Position numbers and translations under genes: made by a program. Below the pieces are notes generated by a model. The model saw only the letters and a program-made list of their open reading frames with translations, made no database searches and had not been told where the DNA came from. From Tiliqua scincoides (lineage: Eukaryota; Chordata; Lepidosauria; Squamata; Scincidae), in assembly GCF_035046505.1 (NCBI RefSeq), contig NC_089830.1, positions 20,870,379-20,934,378 of the forward strand: a stretch of DNA of 64,000 bases, read 5' to 3'. Shown piece after piece: positions 45,783 to 58,830 of the stretch (within the stretch, counting starts at the first letter, position 1; the number at the start of each line of letters is the position of its first letter).

Positions 45783-46235
45783 CATAAGAACAGCCCCACT
45801 GGATCAGGCCATAGGCCCATCTAGTCCAGCTTCCTGTATCTCACAGCGGCCCACCAAATGCCCCAGGGAGCACACCTGATAACAAGAGACCTCATCCTGG
45901 TGCCCTCCCTTGCATCTGGCATTCTGACATAGCCCATTTCTAAAATCAGGAGGTTGCACATACACATCATGGCTTGTACCCCGTAATGGATTTTTCCTCC
46001 AGAAACTTGTCCAATCCCCTTTTAAAGGCGTCCAGGCCAGACGCTATCACCACATCCTGTGGCAAGGAGTTCCTCAGACCAACCACACGCTGAGTAAAGA
46101 AATATTTTCTTTTGTCTGTTCTAACTCTCCCAACACTCAATTTTAGTGGATGTCCCCTGGTTCTGGTGTTATAAGAGAGCGTAAAGAGCATCTCCCTATC
46201 CACTCTGTCTATCCCCTGCATAATTTTGGATGTCT
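45783..46235 (-). mobile_element. CR1-type LINE 3' part with ORF2 C-terminus
   Basis: On the minus strand an open frame reads NTRTRGHPLKLSVGRVRTDK, then RKYFFTQRVVGLRNSLP and FKRGLDKFLEE, the C-terminal signature of CR1-like ORF2, followed by the family 3' UTR and a CATAAGAA-type tail at 45783. Related antisense pieces: 1-155, 47178-47640 (with a palindromic repeat inserted) and 62138-62410. Confidence 0.85.
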
Positions 46236-47177
46236 CAAAGGTGCATCGAATCTGATCTCCAAGGGCTGCCAGTTGCTGCTGCTAAGCCCCCAAGCAGAGC
46301 TCACAGATTACTAGGTCCCCCAGCAAACTCCCCCAATAACCGGTCTTCAAAAGGTAGACTGCTTCTGAACAAGGTCATTTTCATATTCTTAGCTAAGAAC
46401 TGTTGACGCACTGACCTCCTGGAATGGATCCCTCATGATCCTAAAGAATAACTATCAACTGTGCAGAAAAAAAATGGCTGTTCCTTTTGGGCACAGGAAG
46501 CCTTGGGGGCAAATAACTAATAGAGGTGCCAGTTTGCTCAAAATGACTCAGTTTCTCTGGCTTTTTTTTTCTCAGGTGGATGGGTGTGTTCATCCCAGGC
46601 CATCAGCTGTTTACGACTGGGCTCCACTCTTCACTGCTCGATTCTGCCCCATACCATATTCTCCTCCCCCCCTTCCATTTATTCAAGCCAGGCAGTTTCC
46701 ACCCCAGAAATCTTGGATTTGGGGATGTATCTGATCTAGCAATCCTAGTCAATGAGCTTCAAGCCAGTCTACCTCACAGGAGTGTTGTGTGAGACTAAGG
46801 GCACAATCCTAACCAGGTCTACTCAGAAGTAAGTTCCATTTTGTTCAATGGGGCTTACTCTCAGGAAAGTGTGGCTATGATTGCAGCCTATGTGGCCCTG
46901 AACTCCTCAAGGAAGTGATTCTCAAATTGGTCATACTACAGTGCCTTGAGAGGGGGCTGGAACATGCTGTGAGAAAGAAAGGAGCAGCTATGTTGGATGG
47001 ATGCTGTCAGGTCCTCAGGGCAGGGAGGCTTCTCTCAGTTGTGTTTTTCCCTTTCAAATGAACTGCTGCTTTTCTCACATGCTTAAAGGCATACACTTGC
47101 CCCCACACTAAGCAGTGTGCATGCACATGCCCCCCTCTCTGAATCACTTGAGGACCTTGCAATGGAGCCCATGTCAC

Positions 47178-47640
47178 CTAAGAAGAGCCTGCTGGATCAG
47201 GCCAAAGGCCCATCTGGTCCAGCTTCTTCCTGTATCTCACAGTGGCCCACCAGATGCCTCAAGGAGTACACAAGTCAACAAAAGACCAGGAGGTTGCATA
47301 TACCCAACAAGGGTTGTAAGATGGGATGGAGTTTGCCTCCATCAATCTGTCCAGTCTCCTTTCTAAGGCTGCAATTGTATCCACACTTACCTAAAAGTAA
47401 GCCCCATTGACTATAATGGGACTTACTTCTGAGTAGACATGCATAGGATTGGGCTCTAAGGTAGCTAGGTTCTTTGCCAGCACCACATCAGGTGGCAAGG
47501 GGTTCCACAGATTAATTGCTGACTGGTTAAAGAAATATTTTCTTTTGTCTGCTCCCCCACCACTAAATTTTAGTGGATATCCCCATCCATCCCACGCATA
47601 ATTGTACATGTCTCAATCATGTGTGTGCCCCCCCCCAGCG
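47178..47640 (-). mobile_element. CR1-type LINE 3' part, antisense, with inserted repeat
   Basis: The fragment carries the family 3' UTR (GGATCAGGCCAAAGGCCC) and part of the ORF2 C-terminus (KRKYFFNQSAINLWNPLP). A palindromic 90-bp repeat at about 47380-47458 splits it. Confidence 0.75.
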
Positions 47641-47910
47641 CCTTTTTCTTGCAGAGCCAACTCTTGGCAAGGGCCTTTACAAGCACAAAACATATTCCCT
47701 GGGGGAAAAGGGAGAGTCAATTATTCTACTAGCTGCCCCATGGGACACATACTAGCTGCCTGGATTTGAACTGTACTGCCCCTACTTCAACGCTTGCCTC
47801 TCCTTGGAGCTGTCCAAGGTCTGAATTCCCTACTTGCACCCTTGTCTCTATTTTGGACCTCGGCTTTGACTCAATGCCAGTCAACCAATTCCTCTTGAAA
47901 CAGAATAGTG

Positions 47911-48462
47911 AGGGCACAATCCTAACCAACTTTCCAGCACTGGCATAGCTGTGCCAGTGGGGCATGTACTGCATCCTGCAGTTGGGGGGCAGTCACAGAG
48001 GCCTCCTCAAGGTAGGTCTGGGCAGGAGGTCTGGTCTAGAGGGTAGAGCCTCCATTTGTCTGAAGATAACATCCACAAGGTCGCCAGTTCGAGGCCACCG
48101 GCACCATGAACGGCGAGACCTTGAAGCAGCTGACAAGCTGAGCCCAGTGATTCCATCTGCTCTGAGCGTGGGAGGATGGAGGCCAGAATGTGAAACCAGA
48201 TCAGAAAGAAACATCTGAATGTTGTGGTTTCTTGAAAGATAGAAACCTTCTTTCAAATTGTAAAAATCCCTACAGGGATTTAATTAGCCTGCCTATGTAA
48301 ACCACCTTGAATAAAGTCTTGAATAAAGACCAAGAAAGGTGGTATATAAATACCTGTATTATTGTTGTTGTTGTTGTTATGGCAATGTTTGTCCTCTTAC
48401 CCATAAGTCGCATTGCCCTTATGTCAGTGCTGGAAAGTGGGTTAGGATTGTGCCCTAAGTGA
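47911..48462. mobile_element. Harbinger-like MITE split by a tRNA-derived SINE
   Basis: The ends GGGCACAATCCTAACC and GGTTAGGATTGTGCCC are exact inverted copies. The middle, about 48018-48385, is a SINE with a tRNA-like head (GTCTAGAGGGTAGAGCC, then GTCGCCAGTTCGAGGCC) and a (TTG)n tail after GGTGGTATATAAATACC. Confidence 0.7.
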
Positions 48463-49187
48463 AGTAACTGAAGGGGAGTAGTGGTTAGAAGGCAGAAGTG
48501 GGGCCTGAGAGACTTGGGGGGGGGTAGGGGCTAGAGCTCAGTGCTAAGGCACCTGCTATGCAATTAGCAGGTCATCCCTGACAGCATCCTCATATAGGGC
48601 TTTAAAGAACCCTGCTAGAGACTATGGAAAACCATAGCCAGCCAGTGGAAACAGACTATTATACAGTCTGTTTATATTATTATACAGACGAAGGATCTGA
48701 GTTCCAATCTCTCCTCAACTGCAACGTTCAATAAGTTAGCGGCCAGCTGCTGCCTCTTAGCTAAGCCTCCCTCACAGGGTTGTTGTAATTGCAATAGCAA
48801 AGGTTGGTGGTGGGGAACCATCATCAGCTAACCGGAGGAAGGGCTGATTTAAAAAGATTGTGTGGCTAATCTGAGAATCTCTGTGAGAGGGCAATAGGTG
48901 AGCCTGCAGCTTTAAAGCCCTGCTATAGTCAGACATCAGATACTATAATGATTCCTAGATACATGATACCGTGTCTCAACATCACTAGTTCAAACTTTCA
49001 TAGGCACGGCAATCATTCTAACTTGCAGAAGCACTCCCTATGAACTGTCCCCATCCCTCCCCCGTACAGATCCCCCCATGAAAATGCAAAGACAAAAAGG
49101 AAGATTTGCAAAAGGATCAGGATGGCGATCCATCTTGTTAATGCCCACTGGATTCGCCAGGTTTGAATCTGCCATTCCCCCAGCTGC

Positions 49188-49530
49188 CAGTGGCATTGCT
49201 AGGGATGCGGGTCATGCTGGGTGATGCACATAGCGGGGTGACACCAGCACTGGTCAAAATGGTGGAATTCTTGGTATTTTCCATTAATACCAGCATGTTA
49301 TATATCATTCAATGCGTAATTACATGCAGAATGCAATGAAACAAACCCCATTGAAATGGCTCTACTCTATCAAAAGATAGACAAAAAAACCCAGTGGGGT
49401 GGGGCAAAGGTGCATCACCATACCCACTGCTCAGGGCATTGCCAAGCCCACTGCATGGGTGGAGGTCCAACATGGGGGGTGATGCGCTGGCCTCCCGCAC
49501 TGGGTGAAGCAAACCCTAGTGACGCCATTG
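49188..49530. mobile_element. Non-autonomous hAT-like element
   Basis: The ends are CAGTGGCATTGCTAGGG and CCCTAGTGACGCCATTG, the same family as 41163-41448. No 8-bp duplication is found next to it. Confidence 0.7.
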
Positions 49531-49720
49531 CGCTTTTCAACAACAGTCGTTCACCAAGCAGTTTCCATAGTAAGATAAATCCATCAATGGTTCCCTGTCC
49601 CCAAAGGGCTCACAATCTTAAAAAAAATGCAGAAGAGGCACCAGCCACAGCCACTGGTAAAGATGCCATGCTGGGATCAAGCGGGATAATTGCTCTCCCT
49701 CTGCTCAATAGCAGCAACTG

Positions 49721-49862
49721 TTACCCTGCATGTGCCTGATCTCATCTGATCTCGGAAGCTAAGCAGGGTCAGGCCTGGTTAGTACTTGGATGGGAGACCG
49801 CCTGGGAATACCGGGTGCTGTAGACTTCTACCATAGTCTTTCGAGACTGAAGGTTGCCAACC
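49721..49862 (+). repeat. Single 5S rRNA-derived SINE
   Basis: A monomer of the same family as 28630-29229, with CTCGGAAGCTAAGCAGGGTC, GATGGGAGACCGCCTGG, GGGTGCTGTAGACT and the same LINE-like tail. Its body is closer to true 5S rRNA (GGGAATACCGGGTGC) than the tetramer units. Confidence 0.9.
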
Positions 49863-49933
49863 ATTCTGCTCAATATGAGAGGACACCACTTTAAAAGGTG
49901 CCACTTTGCCCAGTTAGAAGGAGTTATCTAGGC

Positions 49934-50264
49934 CAGTGGTTCTCATACATTTAGCACCAGGACCCACCGGAAGTGATGCAGTGAGTGGAAGTGAAATCAT
50001 CAAGCAGGAAAATTTTTAACCATCCTAGGTTGCAATCCAGCCCACACTTACCCAGGAGTAAGTCCCATTGACTATCATTGTTAAAAGAACATACATAGTA
50101 GCTTGTTAAAAGTACAGGTCTGTAACATTTCCAAATGCAGACACATGCCATGGTAGCATCAAGTCTAATAGATTAAAAATAAAATATTGAAATGGATGGA
50201 GACCTACCTGAAATTGGCTCATGACCCACCTAGTGGGTCCCAACCCACAGTTCGAGAAACACTG
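49934..50264 (-). mobile_element. Non-autonomous hAT element with perfect target duplication
   Basis: The ends are CAGTGGTTCTCATAC and GTTCGAGAAACACTG, with ATCTAGGC at 49926-49933 and 50265-50272. It is the opposite-strand relative of 2903-3239. Confidence 0.92.
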
Positions 50265-51499
50265 ATCTAGGCAACACTAGAGACCCGATTAAACTCCAGT
50301 GGTAGGTCCTACCTAACCCTATGCACTGTTATCGCAATGTCTCTTCCCACCTGAAGTCCTTTAGCTAACTCTGACTAGAAGATTTGACTTATACTAGGAC
50401 ACATGAATTGGGCATTCTCCAAGGAGGGGAATTTTGCAGCCTCTTGAATGCCTGGGCAAAACACTATTCGACTTAAAGAAAAATATTTTGTTTGTAAAGA
50501 AATAAGGAAGACGCATAAGGTGACAGCCATGGCATGGAAAACAGAAACGCCTGTTTCACAGCCCAATCCTATCCACACTTTCCTGGGAGTAAGCCCCACT
50601 GACTTTAATGGGATTTACTTCTGAGTAGACATGCATAGGATTGGGCTGTCAGTCGGCTATGGCTTAAAAAAATAGTCAGTTTAAAAATATAGCCTCTGGA
50701 TAATTCACGTGAGCTGTTAGTGCTGCCTGGTAGACTCATGCATTATAAGGACTGTAAACGTGGAAATCCCACTCTCCCCTACTAATCTGAAAAAAAAAAA
50801 ACCATGCAAAAGAGATGCAGGGCTGTGTCCCAATTTCTCCACTGCCAGGCCTGAACTGGATAAACCTATGGAGAAGGATAAATGGAGGCAAAGGAAAATA
50901 AGAGTGAAGGGAAGAAGGAAAGATAGTGGGGTAGCTGAGAGATCTGGCACCCAGGGGTATTTCTAGTTTTTGGACATGCCTCCAAGTGCCTGCCTGGTAC
51001 CTGGGGCAATGTACCCCCTGCCCCCCCTTTAGCTAAACCACTGGAGGGAGACAGGATGACCTGAACATATGGAACAGAGAGTGGGTGATCACCCTTGACT
51101 AAGAATCTACAAGGCAAATATCAATACAATGAAACAGAACAAGTCTCCATTCGCCACATGGAACTCTGCAGAACCAGCGTACCCAGCCGTCGTTAGGAGT
51201 GGATGCCACCACAGTTTCTTTGAACCTGACCACAGCACTCCCCCACCTCTGCCTTCTCCTCCGGGGCCAAAGAGGGAAGGTGGAGTGGTGCGACCCAGCA
51301 GCGCAGGTGATGTGAACCAGAAAGGGAGAGGGAGGAGACAGAGAAGGAGGCCCTCCAAAGCACAAATCTCAAGCACTCCAAAACCCAGGGCTTGGGCTGA
51401 AATTCTGAGATCTGGAGAGCCTGAGACGGCAAAATCCTGAGTCCAAAACCTGAGATCTGGCAATCCTACAGCCGACACCTCACCGTTCCATTTTATCTG

Positions 51500-51640
51500 C
51501 TCTATGAATTACTGTTAATTTTTTAATTGTATTTATTACTGCTATCTTATACCTTTTACTGCATGAACTGAACACCACTTTGAGCATTGGAAAAGCAACT
51601 TTGTGAACTTTTAGTTGAAAAGCAGTATATAAATACTGTT

Positions 51641-51687
<47 letters not shown>

Positions 51688-51690
51688 CTT
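51500..51690 (+). repeat. LINE-type 3' end with (CAA)n tail
   Basis: The sequence GAAAAGCAGTATATAAATAC runs into a long (CAA)n. An antisense relative is at 55083-55232 (TATTTATATACCGCTTTTC). Confidence 0.6.
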
Positions 51691-53181
51691 TTAAATCTTT
51701 CAAATAAATAAATAAATTTGCAAAATCCTCACAACTTCTTGGCGTCCCTTCTTTTAATTTGGCTGCCTACCATGGAGGTCTACAACTCAACCAGCACCTC
51801 TAAAAGAAGACAGAGACAACGAATCTAGCCAGGCTTATGGAGGCTCGGGTGGTGTACATGGTTCCTCCCCCCATTTTGTCCTCACAACAACCCTGTGAGG
51901 TAGATGAGGCTGTGAGATAATGGCCAAGGTTACCCAGGAAGCCTTGCTCAGGGATTTGAATCTGGATCTTACAGGTGTAAGTCCAACTCCCGAACCACTG
52001 CACCACCTTGGCTGTCTGGCCTGGCCCTTGGAAGCTGTGGTTAGCCTCAACCAAAGAGACTGCTGGGGCCAGACCAAGTGCAACTGTTATGGCTCAGTGT
52101 GCAGAGAGCACTCTTTGATGCGCTCCTCCTTCTTGTACCACCACAATGCAAGCATGTGACCCCAGCCCCAGGAAACTCGGCTGTAAAGGCGCAGGCAGCT
52201 CGCTAAATGCAGCCGCAGCAGGGAACACAGGCTTCTATTGTTGAGTGGCTGACGGTGACACCCACTGGCCTGCCTCCGTGGCAAAGCAAGGCACAAGAGC
52301 CGGTTTGATCCTGGCCGGGTGGGGCGAGCGACCCGCGTCACACCCGCAACAAAAGCAACCTGTGCAGTGGTCAATTTGTCTCTTGTCCCTTGCGGCTTCC
52401 CACTCTCCCTCCATCAGGCCCCCCTTTGTGTCCCTTCACCTCCCCATAGAAACATCTGAGATCTGATGCGCACGTCTCACCTCCCTGGATGCGAGGGGCT
52501 GAGAGGGTCTTCCTTTTAAGAAAGGGCTTCTTGGGTCAAGAAGCCAACAGTCTCAGAGCGATCCTATACATCAGGCTCCCCTTCTTCCACCACAGCTTAT
52601 TCATTGGTGGCTCACCTTCCTTTCTGGGGGCGGGGGGCCCTCCCACCTCCAGCAGCTCAGATGTAGCTGATACTTAATCAGGGACACTGACACTGCCCTG
52701 TAACACTTAATCCTCAGATTGAGAAGGGCACATGAGCACACACTTTAGGACTCAGTGCTGGAATAAGAGAAGGAAGAACCAAGAAGGCAGTGCCTCTGAG
52801 GGCGTGCAGAGTGCCCTCTCTTGCCCCTGTGGCCCCTAACTAGCTTCATGATCTGAGATGAGGACAAAGGGTCTCTAGATCAGTATGATAAAAGGATTGG
52901 GGACCCAGCTCTTGTTTTTATAAAATAAGGAACCAGGTACAAAAAAAGAAAAAGAAAGAGATAAAACTCTTGCTCTGTTAAGGAAGGTAGCAGGTACAAT
53001 TTTTCCTCTTTCCTGCACATCAAAAAAGCAGGCGCCAGAATTCTCACTGCTATTCAGCTCTGAAAGAGAGACAATCCCTTTCCTCCCTCGCATCTAGTTA
53101 CCCTAGAAAAATTCAGCAGGCTGGATACAATGAAGGAGGCGGGGAATGGGTGTAAACCAAACAGGGCAAAATGGTAAAATG

Positions 53182-53284
<103 letters not shown>

Positions 53285-53692
53285 CTGTACACTAGAGATT
53301 TCGAATAGGATGACTTTGTTTTTAGATTATCTTTGTGGCAAAGAAAAAAGATTCTCAGAAAGAAATTGGAAAGAGACCGCAGCTATGAGGGTTTAACCAT
53401 GACTTTGGAAACCAGATCATGGGGTGGGGGGGTTCTTGATCCAGGGGTTGATGGGAGAGGGAGGGGTGATGTTGGCCAAGTGTGACAGTGGGCTAGCAAA
53501 GAACAATATGGGAACGGGGAGGGGGGAGGGAATGAATGAACAATGCGTATGTGACAAGGGGAAAACTTTGAAATGACAATGCAATTTTGTTCTTGTCCAG
53601 GCCATTGCTGTCCTTCACTGACGCCCATTCCTACCGCAAACAGTAGATAGCCACCAGCATCCCATCACCTAGTAAACACCCGCCATCTAGAG

Positions 53693-53920
53693 CAACCATT
53701 TTCAACCACTGTGCCGTGGCACACTGGTGTGCCGCGCGTGGTCTACAGGTGTACCATGGGAGTTTGGGGGAGGATCATTTGTTAGTAGGGCCGCTGGGAG
53801 TTGCAAGTTCCTGGTGTCAGTATGGAGTGCCTTGTCAATTGTCCAAAAATTGATGGTGGGCCTTGACAATTTCAGTGCCCTGTCAGTGTGCCATGAGATG
53901 AAAAAGATTGAAAATCACTG
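53693..53920. mobile_element. Non-autonomous hAT element with perfect target duplication
   Basis: The left end CAACCATTTTCAACC and right end GATTGAAAATCACTG are flanked by ATCTAGAG at 53685-53692 and 53921-53928. The inner arms CGTGGCACACTGG and CAGTGTGCCATGAG are also inverted. Confidence 0.9.
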
Positions 53921-55827
53921 ATCTAGAGGGAGAGAGAATATCTGATTTCTGTTGTGAGCAAGCCCAGTGTGAACAAACTTCTTATTACGGCTAAAACCCT
54001 ATGCAGTTGTGTTGCTGGGTGGGTGGGGGAAGTCACAGGGGCCACAGGACCCCAGGCAGCACTCCTCCAGGGGCAGCAATTCTGCCCCTGCTGTGGCCGC
54101 CATGGTCCTACCCCCCCCTCTTTCGCCCCTGAGCCCCCTCCAGTCATGACTGGAGCTCTGCTCCAGTTGCATCCAGAGGGTCTTCTGAGGCCCAAGGAGG
54201 CTTTAGAACGTCGCTTCTGGTTTTAGGAGGAAAACAGAAAGCGATACTTTTATGCTTTCAGAAAGCCTTCTAAGGCCTGGGGAGGCCATAAGCAGCCTCC
54301 CCCGGCCTCAGAACACCCTTCTGATGTGACTGGAGCACAGCTCTGGTCATATCTGGAGAAGATGTGGAGGCCCTGGAAGGTGTGTCTCAGAGTAGTACTC
54401 CTTCCAGCTATGCCGCTGACCCGATGCATGCTTACTTAGGAGTATGCTTTATTGAATGCAGTCGGGGGTCAATGTCAACTGCTTCGAAGGGCCATCAAAA
54501 AGACCCACTGCTGACCCCTGCGATCAGCACTGAGCCCATAACCCCCCTGTGCTGATGAAGAAGCAACTTTCTTGGGGTTTACTCAGGTAGAGCCATTTGC
54601 TAAGGGCCCCATGAAACCTGAATGCACTTCTACCTGTCTAGGATGACCAGACTGCAGTCTACCCCCAGGCCCAGTGCAACCCAAGCCTTCCTTCTTAGCT
54701 TGGAATCCAGCACAGCTCCAAACACAAGCAGCACTGATAGACCCTAACCTGTGCCCACTTCCTTCCTTCCCCTACCCATCTCCCAAGCAAAACTCTGGAC
54801 TTTGTTTTCAGAATGAGTCTGCCTCTTTGTGCATCAGGGAGGCTGTGGCAGGGCTTGGCAGAGCCATGGCACAGTGGGTATTTCTGCTCCTGCCCTCTCA
54901 CCGACAAGTGGCATCTGCTCAGTTTACATACACAGGGAGATTATATTGCCAGGGTGGGAATGGAGCAGAGGCAGGGAGGCTGGGTACCTAGCACAGAAGT
55001 GGAGATGGGAGCAAGCCTATGGGGTGAGTGGGTTAAGATGGGGGGGGGTGCTTAAGAAAATGGGACTTGCCAGGAAGTCCCTTATTATTATTTATTATTA
55101 TTAACAGTATTTATATACCGCTTTTCAACTAAAAGTTCACAAAGCGGTTTACAGAGAAAAGTCAAATAACTAAATGGCTCCCTGTCCCAAAAGGGCTCAT
55201 AATCTAAAAAAATGCAAATGAATACCAGCAGACAGCCACTAGAACAGACAGCCCTTACCCATAATGGAATGGGTATCCATTCAAAACATGGATTCCTGAA
55301 TTCTTTTGATCTTCCCTGGGAGGACAAGGAATCTGGTTGGTTCAGAAGCAGGAATGGAGAAAAGGGTCTGGAATCCAGAGGTTCAGGGTTTAGTTTTTTT
55401 GCTGAGAATTTCCAAACAATTTTGAGGTTTTTTTTTTTTCCTGATACAGGACCTCCTTTTTCCAGAGAGATTGAAATGAAAGCGGCTGCAAAACCCAGTT
55501 TTCAATGTTTGACAAATGCAAACATTTGCAAAAGTTTGACAAACAAGTTTTCACCCTCTAGGTGAGGCCAATTTCGCTTTGGTTTCTCCCAATGTTGAAA
55601 CTTTTACCCGCTGTCTCCATCTTTCCAATTGCAAACAGCCCCCATGCTTATCCTATAAACTTCACCTTGTCAATGGTGTAACCTACTTTTACCTCCTACT
55701 GTTTGACATTCCTGAGTTCTGTTCTGCGAGATTTTCCCCCTATAGCCAAGATGGTGTAGTGTTTTGAGAATAGGACTTAGACCTAGAAGATCCAAGATCT
55801 TTGCTTCCTTGGTGACCTGGACCCAGT

Positions 55828-55875
<48 letters not shown>

Positions 55876-56575
55876 TTCACCTACTTCACAGGGATGCTGT
55901 GAAAAAAAAGAAGGGGAGGAACTATGTACACCACCCTGAGCTCCTTGGAGGAAGGGTGGCGTAAAAATACGAAAAATTATCTATGTACTTAACTTACACA
56001 CATGCACACTCATGAGATATGCTCCTGCCACATCTGGAGATCAGAAACATCTGATGGACTGGAACACAGCCCACAAAACCTGATGCTGGAATTAACCTCA
56101 TTTGTCCTTTTTATGCCACAAGACTCCTTCCATTGCTGTTAGCAAGGAACCATGTGACTGACTGGGACGAATCATCAGATGCTTGGATTGTTAAGAGAAG
56201 AATGGATTATCTGGGAAGCTATGCAGAAAAACCAGCAATGGGTTTTTCTGGCCCTTACAGATTCTTGAGGCCATTGTGTCAAAAAAACCTAGGAGAACTT
56301 TCCATGCATGAGAACATGTGTCCGCCCTTATTGAGATAAACCATGGCCCACCTTGGCAATATCTCTTCCAAACTCCCCTAGGACAACTGGGGACAGGGGT
56401 TCTCAAGATCAGAGAAAGTATGATGTAGTGGTCATGCTCAGCAATTATATAGCACTCTTGAAGTACACTTCAAGAATATATTTCTATTCCTATACAGGAA
56501 GGCACTTTCCTGTCTTATATTCATGTTCTCTGTGCAACAACCATGAAGGATATTATCATTCAGGATCGTGCAGTG

Positions 56576-56871
56576 CATGGGTCTCCAAACTCCGGCCCGG
56601 GGGCCAGATGCGGCCCATGGCAAGTCTCTATCCGGCCCACGGCCAGCCTCTTGTCCCCTGAAAGCCTCTGGCCCACTTGGCCAAACATGACTGGAACTGT
56701 GCTCTGGTTGCATCTGGAGGGTGTCCTAAGGGCCAGAGAGTTTGAAGGAATGAGCACATTCAATCGTTTATTCACTCCTCTAAGTTCCATCTCTAATTTA
56801 TTTATATAAATTTTCAACACCGTGCCAGATATTTGATGCGGCCCTCCGGCCAAAATGTTTGGAGATCCCTG
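56576..56871. mobile_element. Non-autonomous hAT element
   Basis: The ends are CATGGGTCTCCAAAC and GTTTGGAGATCCCTG, with flanks GTGCAGTG and GTGTAGTG (7 of 8). A tRNA-derived SINE follows directly at 56876. Confidence 0.85.
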
Positions 56872-58249
56872 GTGTAGTGGTTTGGGAGTTGGACTTCAAC
56901 CTGGAAGATCCAGGTTCAAATCTCAGTTCAGTCATTAAGCCTCCTGGGTGACCTTGGACCAGTCACTCCCTCTCAGCCTCACCTACCTCACAGGGTTGTT
57001 GTGAGGACAAAAGGAGGGGTGGAACCATGTACACCACCCTGCGCTCCTTGGAGGAAGGGCAGTGTAAAAATATGATAGATAACAGATAAATAGTGCAGTG
57101 GAGGCTGTGAGGGAGCAGCTGGCCGAAGGTCAGCCACTGAGATTGCGCAGAGATGCGAATCAAACCAGGTCAGGCCTAATTTGCAGGTCAGTGTTGCAAT
57201 ATCTTTATTCTATCAAAAGTTACAGCCCCAAAGCGAGCAGGAGTGGGGCAATGGTGCATCACCATGCCTAACTCCTGGGGCATGGCCCCACCCACTGCAT
57301 GGGAGGAAGTTCATCATGGTGGTGGGGGGGTGACAGGCTGGCCTCCCGCACCGGCTGATACAATCCTAGTGATGCCACTGGCCATGTGAGCTAGCCCAAA
57401 CTCTTTGGAAAAAAGGAAAGAATAATCCAAATAAAAAGAAATTTCCCCCAATCTCTTCCATTTCCTCCTCCAGTTACATTGTATTTATTTCCACAGACGC
57501 TTATATCCCCTACTTAAAGACTTTAGGTGCTTTTGTGGGGAGGGAGGGGGGAGCTGGTGTGACATCCTTCCCCACATTTCACACCACATGTGGTTATTTC
57601 TGGTCTGGTCTCTGCACACTGAGTGACGACGGGTGTTTTTTTTTTTTTTTTAAAAAAGCAACAACTCCAAAACATTCAATAATTAATCTGCTCCAGATCT
57701 GCCTGCAGAAAATCTTTGCATTTTTGTTTCATGTTCTCATTTTGGAAAAAAAAAAAAAAAAAAAGCTTGGCAAAGAGTTGAAAAAAATTGCTACCAGCAT
57801 TGCACGGTAGAAAAAACAATTGTTACAATAAATGCTCTCTTTTTTACCAACAGGATCTATGTTCAAGAACAAGCCTGGAAAGCTTGTTAGAACTAGAATT
57901 CCCCTACCACTGGTCCTCCAGGGTCTTTTGTCATCACGATCCTATCTACCTTATGAAGGACAGAGATAGACAAGCTGTTGCACAGGAGTATTAGGACAAA
58001 ATGAATACGCAACAGCAGGAGAAAGAAGTTGATTAGCATGCAGAAAGTTCTATGCTTCAAAGACTAGCAGTATCTGCTGGTAGCTCTGGGAAAGAGCCTT
58101 GTTTTAAACCTCAGAGAGCCACGGCCAGGCAGTGATCTAATGCAAGAGAGAAGGCACCTTTCCATGTTTCTCTACATCCAAAAAGATGCCCCGATGCATT
58201 TGCACTCAGTCCCAAGAAAGATGTAAATAGCTAGTGGCCTACTTAGGGT

Positions 58250-58830
58250 CCTCAGTGCTTGGGCTGGAACACCTCCACCCTGTGAGAGCCGCTGCCCTTC
58301 ATGTCTTGCGCCAAGGGTCTCAGTGTTGATCCAGTGGCGTTTCGACAGCACTCCTGCCCAGTCTGGTCAGGACAGCTGTCAGTCACAGTTCTGCTCCATC
58401 CCCCAGGAAGAGGCTGGCTCACCACAAGTTGGGCTGCAGAAAATGCAGCCCCCCTCATTGATGGCTGTGGACGTTTGTTCCAGTCTCTCGATCTGGAGCC
58501 AGGAGAGATCAGACTGCCAGGGGCCAGTACAACCCCCCCCCCATGTCTTCCTAAGCAGGAATCCAGCAGATAAACAAGCTGCTTGTCCTTGTTGCGATGC
58601 AGAAACAAAGATCTCTGTGTCTCAAGACGAAAGCACCATCTCAGGCTGAGATGGGATGGGGCCGATGCTGTCCGTGGCAGAGCAGGTGCTCCACATGTTG
58701 GCAATCTCAGCCTCCATCTTGACCAGCTCCAAAGCACAGCAGGGGAAAAGCCTGACCTGATCTCTCCCTTCTCCACTCCAGTGAATGGCCTGCAGCCAGT
58801 GGAGACAATGTGGAGCTACACAGAGCATCC
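58250..58830 (-). other. Non-repetitive block with open frames, function unknown
   Basis: One minus-strand frame is open for 174 codons and another ends ELVKMEAEIANMWSTC...PEMVLSS before a stop. A third reads IERLEQTSTAINEGGCIFC after a CTGGCTCCAG acceptor. I recognise no family, and the acceptors are weak. It may be conserved non-coding sequence or part of a gene further right. Confidence 0.2.

Noticed and set aside
58252-58776. Hepcidin (HAMP), expected near MAG from human gene order
   Set aside because: The cysteine-rich pieces here do not match the hepcidin cysteine pattern, and no hepcidin exon was found elsewhere in the window.
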